From NCBI GenBank assembly GCA_013151315.1, contig JAADIN010000137.1, positions 1 to 14,459 on the forward strand: 14,459 nt of DNA. Direction: 5' to 3'. Numbering within the stretch: the stretch's first letter is position 1; each line of letters starts with the position of its first letter. Positions 1-6,635 of this stretch are shown in pieces. The DNA is from Planctomycetota bacterium. Its GTDB lineage: Bacteria; Planctomycetota; Planctomycetia; Pirellulales; Lacipirellulaceae. The notes beneath the pieces are model-generated. The model saw only the letters and a program-made list of their open reading frames with translations. It was not told where the DNA came from and made no database searches. The position numbers were made by a program, and so were the translations under genes.

Positions 1-14
1 ATGGAAAGAAGGAC

Positions 15-551
15 ATGAAGCCTGTGAAATGTAAAATTCGTAACCGAATGACTCGATGGCTTGGAATCGGAGGGTGTCTGCTGCTCTTGGCCGGGTGTGG
101 TTCCTCCAGCGATCGGGCAGCCCTTGCTGGCGCAGTGACATTCGACGGAGCGCCTTTGTCCAAGGGTAGTATCACGTTTCTTCCCCAATTGGGTACCCGT
201 GGCCCCGCAGCCGGCGGCAGTATCGAGCAGGGTCGTTTTGAGATCGATCGCGAGGGAGGCACCTTTGTCGGTACGTTTGCGGTCCAAATTACCGCGACTC
301 GCAAGACGGGGCGCAAAGTAAAAACTCTTATCGGAACCGTCGTCGATGGAGAGGAGCAGTACGTGCCCGCACGGTACAACCGCCAGAGCGAGCTTACTGC
401 CGAAGTGACTCCGAGGGGCCGAATCGGTTCGAATTTACCCTCAATGCCAACTGAGCATCCCAGGCACGGGATGGCCGGCGCTTGGGCCTATCTTTGGGTT
501 ATCAAATTGTGCGTGCTATTTCGGAACTTCCGCTCTGTCACCGGAACCTGA
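15..551 (+). CDS. Small secreted lipoprotein, planctomycete type, C-terminus frameshifted
   Basis: The N-terminus is a lipoprotein signal: basic residues, a Leu-rich core and a lipobox LLAGC with the modified cysteine at residue 28. A short beta-rich domain follows (AGAVTFDGAPLSKGSITF, then EEQYVPARYNRQSELTAEVTP). Planctomycetes carry many such 130-150 residue lipoproteins, often after DUF1559 genes; their function is unknown. After EVTP (base 412) the frame reads low-complexity sequence to 551. The frame one base back reads EGPNRFEFTLNAN and stops at 452-454, exactly how such proteins end, so one base is missing around 411-413. The gene is broken or the read has an error. The first ATG lies only one base after GAAGGA (8-13); the in-frame GTG at 24 has better spacing and could be the true start. 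The ATG also overlaps a TGA at 16-18 in the frame of base 1, possibly the end of an upstream gene. Confidence 0.75.
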   Translation: MKPVKCKIRNRMTRWLGIGGCLLLLAGCGSSSDRAALAGAVTFDGAPLSKGSITFLPQLGTRGPAAGGSIEQGRFEIDREGGTFVGTFAVQITATRKTGRKVKTLIGTVVDGEEQYVPARYNRQSELTAEVTPRGRIGSNLPSMPTEHPRHGMAGAWAYLWVIKLCVLFRNFRSVTGT

Positions 552-569
552 ATATTAGGGAGTTAGCGA

Positions 570-682
570 ACCCGAAGTCTTACGCGTTTTGATTCTTGGC
601 AAACTTTGCGAATTGGGTCGCCTGCGACGACTCAATTCCCAAAATCGCTAGCTTGTGTCCCTGGACCCGAAGTTTTAACGCG
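570..682 (+). repeat. Diverged direct repeat beginning ACCCGAAGT, two copies
   Basis: ACCCGAAGTCTTACGCG (570-586) and ACCCGAAGTTTTAACGCG (665-682) match apart from one substitution and one single-base indel. The two copies are about 95 bases apart and flank the 610-638 hairpin. From memory the motif resembles intergenic repeats of Pirellula-type genomes; that needs a genome search. Confidence 0.4.
610..638. repeat. Hairpin, 11-bp stem
   Basis: GAATTGGGTCG (610-620) pairs with CGACTCAATTC (628-638) through 11 positions, one of them a G-T wobble, around a 7-base loop CCTGCGA. It lies 59 bases after the ORF end and about 155 bases after the frame-corrected stop of the lipoprotein. It could protect or end that transcript, but no U tract follows. 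Confidence 0.55.
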
Positions 683-691
683 ATCAAGTGA

Positions 692-776
692 CTACGGGTT
701 TGCGCCGCGAAAAATGATAATGCTTGCTATTGGATGACAATCGTTGCTAATGGTTGCATTCCCCCCAAACCCGTAG
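692..776. repeat. 11-bp perfect inverted repeat with a 63-base interior
   Basis: CTACGGGTTTG (692-702) is the exact reverse complement of CAAACCCGTAG (766-776). The interior is AT-rich and has no ORF. The size and layout (85 bp, perfect ends) would fit a small repeat element or a long hairpin. I see no target-site duplication flanking it. Confidence 0.5.
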
Positions 777-840
777 GAAATTGCGTTTAACGCTATAAAC
801 GTAGTGGTTTTTGAGATTTCCTGTTTGTTCCTCATAACCT

Positions 841-1041
841 CGAGGTCGTCGAGATGTGACATTCGGCGAAGATGGCTGCCGAGTTCGTACTAGTACGGGC
901 CCTCATAATCTGCCTGCCTTCCGCAACGCGTCAATCAGCCTGCTGCGATTGGCCGGAGTTACAAATATCGCAGCCGCCTTGCGAGAAAACGCCTGCAAAC
1001 TCGACCGGCTCCTTGGCAGACTAGGTATTGTGAAAAACTGA
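841..1041 (+). pseudogene. 3' remnant of a DDE transposase (ISAs1-like)
   Basis: The frame reads RDVTFGEDGCRVRT, then NLPAFRNASISLLRLAGVTN and IAAALRENACKLDRLLGRLG, and stops at 1039-1041. A 'DVTFxED..RVR..G..N....R....LLRLAG.TNIAAALR' ending is typical of the extreme C-terminus of ISAs1/H-repeat-type DDE transposases, where the glutamate of GED is the last catalytic acid. Everything upstream is missing: an in-frame TAA lies at 835-837 and the homology begins at about base 850, so only some 60 of an expected 350-400 residues remain. ACTCGCCCTG (1041-1050) could be the right terminus, reading CAGGGCGAGT inward. No matching left end is present. The fragment cannot be functional. Family assignment is from memory of the motif. 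Confidence 0.65.
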
Positions 1042-1135
1042 CTCGCCCTGACCTGCCGCTCGAGTCGCTTGACCGTCGTTGCTTCAATATGCGATAACCA
1101 AAGGTAGTTACCCCGTTTTCACGCATGGTCACGTC

Positions 1136-2374
1136 ATGTCGAGCCAATCCGCAGTCGATCACGCGCCCACTCAGGACGAACTTGATCTCCTGCATTACGA
1201 GTCGCGGATTGACCGTCCGGTACGGATAAAAGTTCCCGAGCTCCATCGGGACGAGCGTTTGCGACATGTCATCTTCGGCGGCCAATTTTCTGTCGACATG
1301 CTTGAAGACCTGGGCGCAACGGCCGACAAGATACGAGCCTTATCGAGAATGCGCAACGGGCAGGACTTTCTGCTCCATCTACTGCACCACAAACGAGCGA
1401 TGCTGTATTTCACGCAGCCCTCGACCCGCACCTTCCTGTCTTTCATGGCCGCCTGCCAAATCCTAGGCATGACGTGCAACGAGGTGCGCGACCCGACGAC
1501 TTCCTCAGAAACCAAGGGCGAAACGCGTTTTGATTCGATTCGCATGTTCAGTAGCTATTTTGATCTCATCATCATGCGAAGCAAATTGCCCAGCTTGGCC
1601 GAAGCGTGTGCCTATCTGATGAACGATCTGGCCGATTCGGGCAACCGGAGCGTGCCGATTGTCAACGCGGGCTCGGGTGCCGATGAGCATCCTACCCAAG
1701 CGCTACTGGATATCTACACTCTCCAGCGATCCTTTCAATTTACCGATCCCAAAGATTCGCCCATTTCCAACCGCTATAACAATCTGCGACAGAATTTTCC
1801 GAATCTGATGAAGGGCCTTGCCGGAAAGGTCTACGGTTTCTGCGGAGACATTGGCCGCGGTCGGACGGTCCGCTCGCTCGCCAGTTTGTTGGCCAACTAC
1901 CAAGACGTCACGCTAATTTTCATTGCGCCGAACGACCCGACCCTCTCGCTGCACGATGACCTGCGACGTCGACTGGTTAATCGGGGAGTACGGATGGTGG
2001 AGGTCGAGTCGCTTGAGGAAGTCGTCGAGGGGATGCCGGTAATCGAGCAGATCGACGCGCTCTACATGACACGTATTCAAAAGGAACATAACGGGCCGTC
2101 CGACGAAGCCCATTTTGCCGAGCTCGATCTCTCGCCATGCAAGCTCACGCGAGAGCTTGTGGCAAGGATGAAATCCTACGCACCGATCCTGCATCCTTTC
2201 CCACGAGACCAACGCTTTGGTGAAATCCCGACCGAGATCGACGACGATCCCCGGGCCATGTATTTCCGTCAGGCCCGCAACGGCATGTGGATCCGCGCCG
2301 CGCTACTCGCTTCGATCTTTGGAGTGGATCATCAAATTTCTCGCTTCTTCCACGAAGAAACAAAGAATGTTTGA
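1136..2374 (+). CDS. pyrB: Aspartate carbamoyltransferase, long form
   Basis: This enzyme joins carbamoyl phosphate and L-aspartate to give N-carbamoyl-L-aspartate, the committed step of pyrimidine synthesis, in the cytosol. Both substrate sites are visible. The carbamoyl-phosphate loop STRT is at residues 96-99, the KGET loop lysine at K127, HPTQ at 185-188, the aspartate-binding YMTRIQKEH with R313 and Q315, and HPFPR at 353-357 (HPLPR in Escherichia coli). CGDIGRGRTVRSLA and ARNGMWIRAALLA also match the family. At 412 residues it is about 100 longer than usual: about 45 extra residues before STRT and about 25 inserted at 200-228 before the second domain. The ATG at 1136 is preferred over an in-frame TTG at 1079; neither has a clear ribosome site. 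The NYN gene starts six bases downstream. No regulatory pyrI-like subunit is in the window. Confidence 0.9.
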   Translation: MSSQSAVDHAPTQDELDLLHYESRIDRPVRIKVPELHRDERLRHVIFGGQFSVDMLEDLGATADKIRALSRMRNGQDFLLHLLHHKRAMLYFTQPSTRTFLSFMAACQILGMTCNEVRDPTTSSETKGETRFDSIRMFSSYFDLIIMRSKLPSLAEACAYLMNDLADSGNRSVPIVNAGSGADEHPTQALLDIYTLQRSFQFTDPKDSPISNRYNNLRQNFPNLMKGLAGKVYGFCGDIGRGRTVRSLASLLANYQDVTLIFIAPNDPTLSLHDDLRRRLVNRGVRMVEVESLEEVVEGMPVIEQIDALYMTRIQKEHNGPSDEAHFAELDLSPCKLTRELVARMKSYAPILHPFPRDQRFGEIPTEIDDDPRAMYFRQARNGMWIRAALLASIFGVDHQISRFFHEETKNV

Positions 2375-2380
2375 TGTGCT

Positions 2381-2983
2381 ATGTCTCTTCTCATCGACGG
2401 CTACAACTTACTGCATGTGACCGACATCTTCGGTAAAGGAAACGGACCGGGCGGTTTCCAGCGATCCCGCGAGGCCTTGCTGAGATTCTTAGCCGCTTCA
2501 ATCGAGCCGGCCCATCGAAAACAGACGACCATTGTTTTTGATGCAAACCATGCTCCGCCTGGTCTGCCAGACACGACGACCCAAGAAGAGATGCTCGTGC
2601 TCTATGCGCGGGATTACCCTGATGCCGACACGCTAATCGAAGAGCTAATCGAGAAGCATGATGCCCCACGTTCGTTGTTGGTCGTCTCGAGCGATCACCG
2701 CATTCAGCGTGCCGCTCGGCGTCGGCGTGCCAAATTCAGCGATAGCGATCTTTGGTACGCTAAACTTTGGCAGCAACGCGTTTCGCAGCGAGCCGGGCAA
2801 AACCGGCGGACCCCTGAAAAGCCGATCGGAAAACTGAGCACAGCCGAGATCGATTATTGGGTTCATGAATTCGGAGCCGATGCGCTAACCGACGAGGACT
2901 CGCCGAAGAGACCGACAGAAACAGACGAGACGCGTCTTGAGAGCCCCTTCCCGCCCGGCTATGGCGAAGATCTGCTCTCCTAA
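2381..2983 (+). CDS. YacP-like NYN-domain (PIN-fold) ribonuclease
   Basis: The 200-residue protein begins with LLIDGYNLLH, whose D6 and N9 are the hallmark of NYN/PIN nucleases. It continues with IVFDAN (D54), an acidic YPDADTLIEELIEKH segment (D81, D83, E87, E88) and LLVVSSDHRIQRAARRRRAK (S103-D105). These provide the acidic pocket that binds metal for RNA cleavage. The closest well-known relative is YacP/Rae1 of Bacillus, a ribosome-associated endonuclease; the same role here is inference. The C-terminal third (about 130-200) is charged and has no recognised domain. It starts six bases after pyrB, without a Shine-Dalgarno sequence, so the two are probably co-transcribed and perhaps translationally coupled. 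No functional link to pyrimidine synthesis is obvious. Confidence 0.85.
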   Translation: MSLLIDGYNLLHVTDIFGKGNGPGGFQRSREALLRFLAASIEPAHRKQTTIVFDANHAPPGLPDTTTQEEMLVLYARDYPDADTLIEELIEKHDAPRSLLVVSSDHRIQRAARRRRAKFSDSDLWYAKLWQQRVSQRAGQNRRTPEKPIGKLSTAEIDYWVHEFGADALTDEDSPKRPTETDETRLESPFPPGYGEDLLS

Positions 2984-3265
2984 GCGAGCCTTGGCGTTAT
3001 AACTGTTCTTGCAGGCGCAATTGCTACCCGTTTGGTGCAAATTCTTCAGAATTCTCTCTGGGCCTCACTGGAAACTAAGAAACTCTTCGCTCAATTTCCA
3101 GAAAAATCGCATAAATAACGCGATCTCATGGCAATTTTCGTTTTTCTCTTCAATTTGGTGACCTACGTTTACTCATGCATTAGGTGAATTAGACCGTTCT
3201 GACAGGCATTTCGGTCCGCGGGGAGCTTTCCTATCTCGTGTTGAAACTTTTGAAGGATATCCACG
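2984..3265. promoter_or_regulatory. Leader region of the chemotaxis cluster
   Basis: This is the only sizeable gap before cheA and must hold its promoter unless cheA is read through from pyrB. I could not identify a convincing sigma-70, sigma-28 or sigma-54 promoter. Symmetric elements are present: AATTCT-TC-AGAATT (3040-3053) and CTGGAAA (3068-3074) with TTTCCAG (3095-3101). A good ribosome site GAAGGA (3252-3257) sits eight bases before the cheA ATG and fixes that start. Confidence 0.45.
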
Positions 3266-6010
3266 ATGGATGATGAACTGCTCAACGATTTTATTGTCGA
3301 AGCCAACGAACACATGGCCGACATTGAGAATCAATTTCTCTCGATCGAAGAATCTGGTGAAGACGTTGATGTTGATTTGATCAACGAGGTTTTCCGTGGG
3401 ATCCACTCGATCAAGGGAGCCGCCGGTTTTCTTGGAATGACCACGATCAACGACTTGGCGCATAGCCTTGAGAACATTCTCAACATGATGCGCAACCTCG
3501 AGTTGACTCCCAACTCGGCAATGATCGATGTGATGCTTCGGGCCGCCGACAGGTTACAGGGCCTGATTAACGATATCCAAAATTCCAATGATGCCGACGT
3601 GAGCGAGTTTATCCAAGCTCTGGAAAGCATCTCCAACGACAAAGCAGAAGCGGCTCCTGAGCCTACGCCTGCAGTCCAGGAAAAGCCGCTGACCGAAGAC
3701 GAAGAACTCGATCGCCAGATCGAAGAAGCAATTGCCGCAAAGCTTGCCGAGACGAATGCCAAGAAGGAAGCTACCGAGAAACCGCCCCAACAAGAAGCCG
3801 AGCCACCAGTCGAACCGACTCCCGCCCCCTCGCCGGAGGCCAAGAAACCAACGCCAACGGCGAAGAAGTCGAAAGACAAAAAGACGGCGGCTCCCGAAGC
3901 AAGCATTCGCGTTTCGATCGGGGTGCTCGACAAGCTGATGAATTTGGCTGGCGAGTTGGTGCTCAGTCGCAATCAACTTATGCAGGCGATTGTTACGACC
4001 GATCGGACAGGGCTTGATGTTATCGCTTCGCGGCTCGACCAAGTGACCAGCGAAGTGCAAGAGTCGATCATGCAAACTCGGATGCAACAGATTGGCTCGG
4101 TGTTCGGCAAATTCCCTCGCATTGTCCGCGATCTGAGCAGCAAACTGGGCAAGCATTGCAATCTGAATATCGAAGGTAAAGAAGTCGAAGTCGACAAGAC
4201 GATCATCGAAGCGATCGGCGATCCGCTAACCCATTTGGTGCGAAACTCGATCGACCACGGCATCGAAATGCCCGAGGGTCGCGAGAAGGCGGGCAAGCCG
4301 GTCGAAGGGACGATGAACTTGCGAGCTTTCTATCAGGCGGGCAAGGTGCGTATCGAAATCGAAGACGACGGTGCCGGCATCGATCCGAAAAAACTTAAAG
4401 AAAAGGCGGTTTCCAAAGGGATTCTGACTGCCGAGAAGGCGGAACAGATGAACGACCGTGAGGCGGTTCGACTTATATTTCATCCCGGTTTTTCGATGGC
4501 TGCGAAGGTGACCGATGTCAGCGGCCGCGGTGTCGGTATGGATGTGGTGCGAACCAATATCTCGAAGCTTGGCGGAACGGTCGACGTCGAGTCGGTAGTC
4601 GGGCAGGGAACGAACATCGTCATCACGCTGCCGCTAACGCTCGCAATCATTCCTTCGCTCATCGTCCAATCTCGAGAAGATCGATTCGCGATTCCGCAAG
4701 TCAACATTGCCGAGTTGGTGCGACTTCGTCCGGCAGAACTAGAAAAACGGGTGGGACGCATCAAAGACTCCGAGGTGCTTCGCCTCCGCGGAGATCTTTT
4801 GCCTCTCATACGGCTGGAAGAAGTCCTTGGGATGGCTTCAAAACAAGGCGCCGACGAAGAGCAAGCCGAAACGACCGCGCAGCCGATCTGTAAGGCGACC
4901 AACATTATTGTTGTCGAAACGGGTCAGCACCGTTTTGGAGTCGTCGTCGACGCACTGCACGATTCGGAAGAGATCGTCGTCAAACCGCTTGGACGACATA
5001 TCCAAGAGTGCCCGTGCCTTTCCGGGGCGACCATTCTCGGCGATGGCCATGTGGCCTTGATTCTCGATGTCGCTGGGATCGCTGCTCACGAGCAAGTCCT
5101 TGGCAACGAAGCGTTGGATCAAGAAAACGAAAAACAAACAGGCAACGACGAAGAAGAGACGCAGCACATGCTTCTCTTCAGTAATCACGCAGAAGAACAT
5201 TTTGCTGTGACGATGGATGTGATTTCTCGCATCGATCGGGTTCGTGCCGACCAGATCGACAGCGTCGGCGGCCAGGAGCTGCTGCAATATCGAAATTCGA
5301 CGATGTCGCTCTTGCGACTCGAAAACTGCATTACCGCAAAGATGCCTGAGCCAGGCAATCGACTCTACGTGATTGTCTTTGAAGTCGCAGGGAAGGAAGT
5401 GGGGCTCATTGCACCGTTGCTAGAAGATATTCGTGACATCACTTCGACCATCGATACGGCGACTTTCCGCGAGCGCGGCATCCTGGGTTCGATGGTACTG
5501 GGTGAAAAGACAACTCGGTACGTCGATCTCTTCGAGCTAGCAGACATTGCACATCCTGAATGGCGAGACGCGGATGACGTGGTCGCGGTCGAAGAAGACG
5601 AGCAGCCGCCTCTGATTTTGTTGGCCGAAGACTCGGGCTTCTTCCGGAAGCAGGTCACCGGCATGATGACCGAGCGTGGTTACCGAGTGGTCGACTGCGA
5701 AGACGGACTCATCGCCTGGGAGACTTTGCAAAGTGGCGAGCATGATTTCGATCTGGTCGTGACCGACATTGAAATGCCGAACATGGATGGTTTTGAGCTG
5801 GCCGACCGAATTAAGCAATCGAGCAAGTGGAATCATTTGCCGGTGATCGCGCTCACTTCGCTAGCCGGTGCTGCGGATGTCGAGCGTGGCATCGAAGTCG
5901 GCATCGACGATTACCAAATCAAGATGGACCGCGACAAGCTGCTCAATTCGTTACAGAATTTTGCAGGCACGAAGTCGGGCAACAATCGACCCGTGCTAGA
6001 AAAGGTTTAG
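3266..6010 (+). CDS. cheA: Hybrid chemotaxis histidine kinase CheA with second CheW-like domain and receiver
   Basis: This is the central kinase of the chemoreceptor array: it autophosphorylates and passes phosphate to receivers. Domains, in residues: Hpt (P1) about 1-110 with phospho-accepting H47 in GIHSIKGAAGFLG; a Pro/Ala/Lys/Glu-rich linker about 120-211 in place of the usual P2 docking domain; P3 dimerisation about 212-275; P4 ATPase with N-box N327-G332, G1 box E366-G371 (EDDGAG), G2 box G420-D426 (GRGVGMD) and G3 box GQGT 446-449; P5 CheW-like about 456-620; a second, diverged CheW-like domain about 632-770; receiver about 783-905 with D789, phospho-acceptor D834 (TDIEMPNMDG) and the conserved lysine in YQIKMD. 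At 914 residues it is well above the roughly 650 of enteric CheA. It heads the cluster; cheW starts 34 bases downstream. All catalytic boxes are intact. The receiver may act as phosphate sink or output. Confidence 0.95.
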   Translation: MDDELLNDFIVEANEHMADIENQFLSIEESGEDVDVDLINEVFRGIHSIKGAAGFLGMTTINDLAHSLENILNMMRNLELTPNSAMIDVMLRAADRLQGLINDIQNSNDADVSEFIQALESISNDKAEAAPEPTPAVQEKPLTEDEELDRQIEEAIAAKLAETNAKKEATEKPPQQEAEPPVEPTPAPSPEAKKPTPTAKKSKDKKTAAPEASIRVSIGVLDKLMNLAGELVLSRNQLMQAIVTTDRTGLDVIASRLDQVTSEVQESIMQTRMQQIGSVFGKFPRIVRDLSSKLGKHCNLNIEGKEVEVDKTIIEAIGDPLTHLVRNSIDHGIEMPEGREKAGKPVEGTMNLRAFYQAGKVRIEIEDDGAGIDPKKLKEKAVSKGILTAEKAEQMNDREAVRLIFHPGFSMAAKVTDVSGRGVGMDVVRTNISKLGGTVDVESVVGQGTNIVITLPLTLAIIPSLIVQSREDRFAIPQVNIAELVRLRPAELEKRVGRIKDSEVLRLRGDLLPLIRLEEVLGMASKQGADEEQAETTAQPICKATNIIVVETGQHRFGVVVDALHDSEEIVVKPLGRHIQECPCLSGATILGDGHVALILDVAGIAAHEQVLGNEALDQENEKQTGNDEEETQHMLLFSNHAEEHFAVTMDVISRIDRVRADQIDSVGGQELLQYRNSTMSLLRLENCITAKMPEPGNRLYVIVFEVAGKEVGLIAPLLEDIRDITSTIDTATFRERGILGSMVLGEKTTRYVDLFELADIAHPEWRDADDVVAVEEDEQPPLILLAEDSGFFRKQVTGMMTERGYRVVDCEDGLIAWETLQSGEHDFDLVVTDIEMPNMDGFELADRIKQSSKWNHLPVIALTSLAGAADVERGIEVGIDDYQIKMDRDKLLNSLQNFAGTKSGNNRPVLEKV

Positions 6011-6020
6011 AGTCCCGAGT

Positions 6021-6041
6021 ACTAACGACTAATAGCTAATA
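6021..6041 (+). repeat. Three tandem heptamers between cheA and cheW
   Basis: The bases read ACTAACG, ACTAATA, GCTAATA, three imperfect copies with period seven, ending three bases before the cheW ATG. They occupy the place of a ribosome site, and no Shine-Dalgarno sequence is present. The AT-rich, unstructured run may keep the cheW start accessible, or it may be a short simple repeat of the type scattered through some genomes. Confidence 0.55.
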
Positions 6042-6044
6042 ACC

Positions 6045-6512
6045 ATGAATGCAACTTTAGAAGCTAAACGTGACACCGCAGCCGCCGAACTGCAACTGGC
6101 CACTTTTTATGTGGGCGACATTTTGCTCGGCATTGATATCCAGCAGGTGCAGGAGATCAATCGGCAGCTTGATGTAACCGAGGTGCCACACTCGCCCGAC
6201 TTCGTTCGCGGGGTGATCAATCTGCGTGGCGATGTCGCGACCGTGGTCGACTTGCGGACCATTTTGGGGCTACCTAGTGCGGAGGTCACTCGCGAAAGTC
6301 GCAATTTGATTGTGCATTCCAAGGGAGAAACGATCGGTTTCTTGGTCGATCGCATCTCCGACATCCTTGCGTTGAACACGAACGAGATCAGCCCCTCGCC
6401 TACCACGGTCGAAGGGGTCGATGGAAACCTCTTCAAGGGGATTTTCAAGTTAGAAACGGAGCTGCTGATTATTCTTGACGTCGATGCCGTGCTTTCTGGG
6501 GAGACGAAATAA
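6045..6512 (+). CDS. cheW: Chemotaxis coupling protein CheW
   Basis: CheW bridges the receptor hairpin tip and the P5 domain of CheA in the signalling array. The 155-residue protein is one CheW domain. LATFYVGDILLGIDIQQVQE begins the first beta barrel. VPHSPDFVRGVINLRGDV contains the NLRG motif at the receptor and kinase contact surface, and IGFLVDRISDIL with LFKGIFKLETELLIILDVD completes the second barrel. Length is normal for the family. It lies 34 bases after cheA and before the receptor gene, so the three are probably one transcript. No Shine-Dalgarno sequence precedes the ATG, only the heptamer repeats. The extra CheW-like domain inside CheA means CheA and CheW together supply three such domains. 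Confidence 0.93.
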   Translation: MNATLEAKRDTAAAELQLATFYVGDILLGIDIQQVQEINRQLDVTEVPHSPDFVRGVINLRGDVATVVDLRTILGLPSAEVTRESRNLIVHSKGETIGFLVDRISDILALNTNEISPSPTTVEGVDGNLFKGIFKLETELLIILDVDAVLSGETK

Positions 6513-6521
6513 AATTCTTTA

Positions 6522-6580
6522 CTAGCCGCGAGCAAAAGCCGCGGAGCAATAGTTCAACCGTGGCTTCCGCTCGCGGTTAG
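6522..6580. repeat. Imperfect 23-bp inverted repeat, REP-like, between cheW and mcp
   Basis: The left arm (6522-6544, beginning CTAGCCGCGAGC) and the right arm (6558-6580) are complementary at 19 of 23 positions around a 13-base loop. It begins ten bases after the cheW stop. No T tract follows, so it is not a standard terminator. In RNA it would form a stable hairpin that could set the relative amounts of cheW and receptor messenger. The 'ctagccgcgagc' arm recalls a palindromic intergenic family of planctomycete genomes (from memory). Confidence 0.65.
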
Positions 6581-6635
6581 GACAAAAACACGAACAAAAA
6601 CAATCCCACCACTACTAAACATAAAGGCGATGCAA

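Larger units (their letters stand above)
552..850. other. Gene-free region rich in inverted repeats
   Basis: I see no coding sequence here. The stretch contains a strong hairpin (610-638), an 11-bp perfect inverted repeat with a 63-base loop (692-702 with 766-776), a 7-bp inverted repeat (775-781 with 816-822) enclosing the small palindrome GCGTTTAACGC (783-793), and a diverged direct repeat (570-586 and 665-682). No tract of T residues follows the hairpins, so none is a classical intrinsic terminator. The stretch lies between the broken lipoprotein gene and a transposase stump, which suggests decayed mobile or repetitive DNA. Confidence 0.5.

Noticed and set aside
1..18. End of an upstream gene (frame 1 stops at TGA 16-18, overlapping the lipoprotein ATG)
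   Set aside because: Only five codons are in the window, so whether they belong to a gene cannot be judged.
1079..1135. TTG start 19 codons upstream of the chosen pyrB start
   Set aside because: A rare start codon without a ribosome site, and the extra residues resemble no known N-terminus; the ATG at 1136 is preferred.
3110..3150. Possible sigma-28 or sigma-54 promoter before cheA (ATAAATAACGCG, TGGCAATTTT)
   Set aside because: The half-sites do not reach the required spacing or the GC of the -12 element; chemotaxis context alone is not enough.
3331..3972. Long open frame on the minus strand inside cheA (213 residues)
   Set aside because: It is antisense to the Hpt and linker region, Ser/Ala-rich as expected from a codon shadow, and has no ribosome site or known motif; cheA is certain on the other strand.
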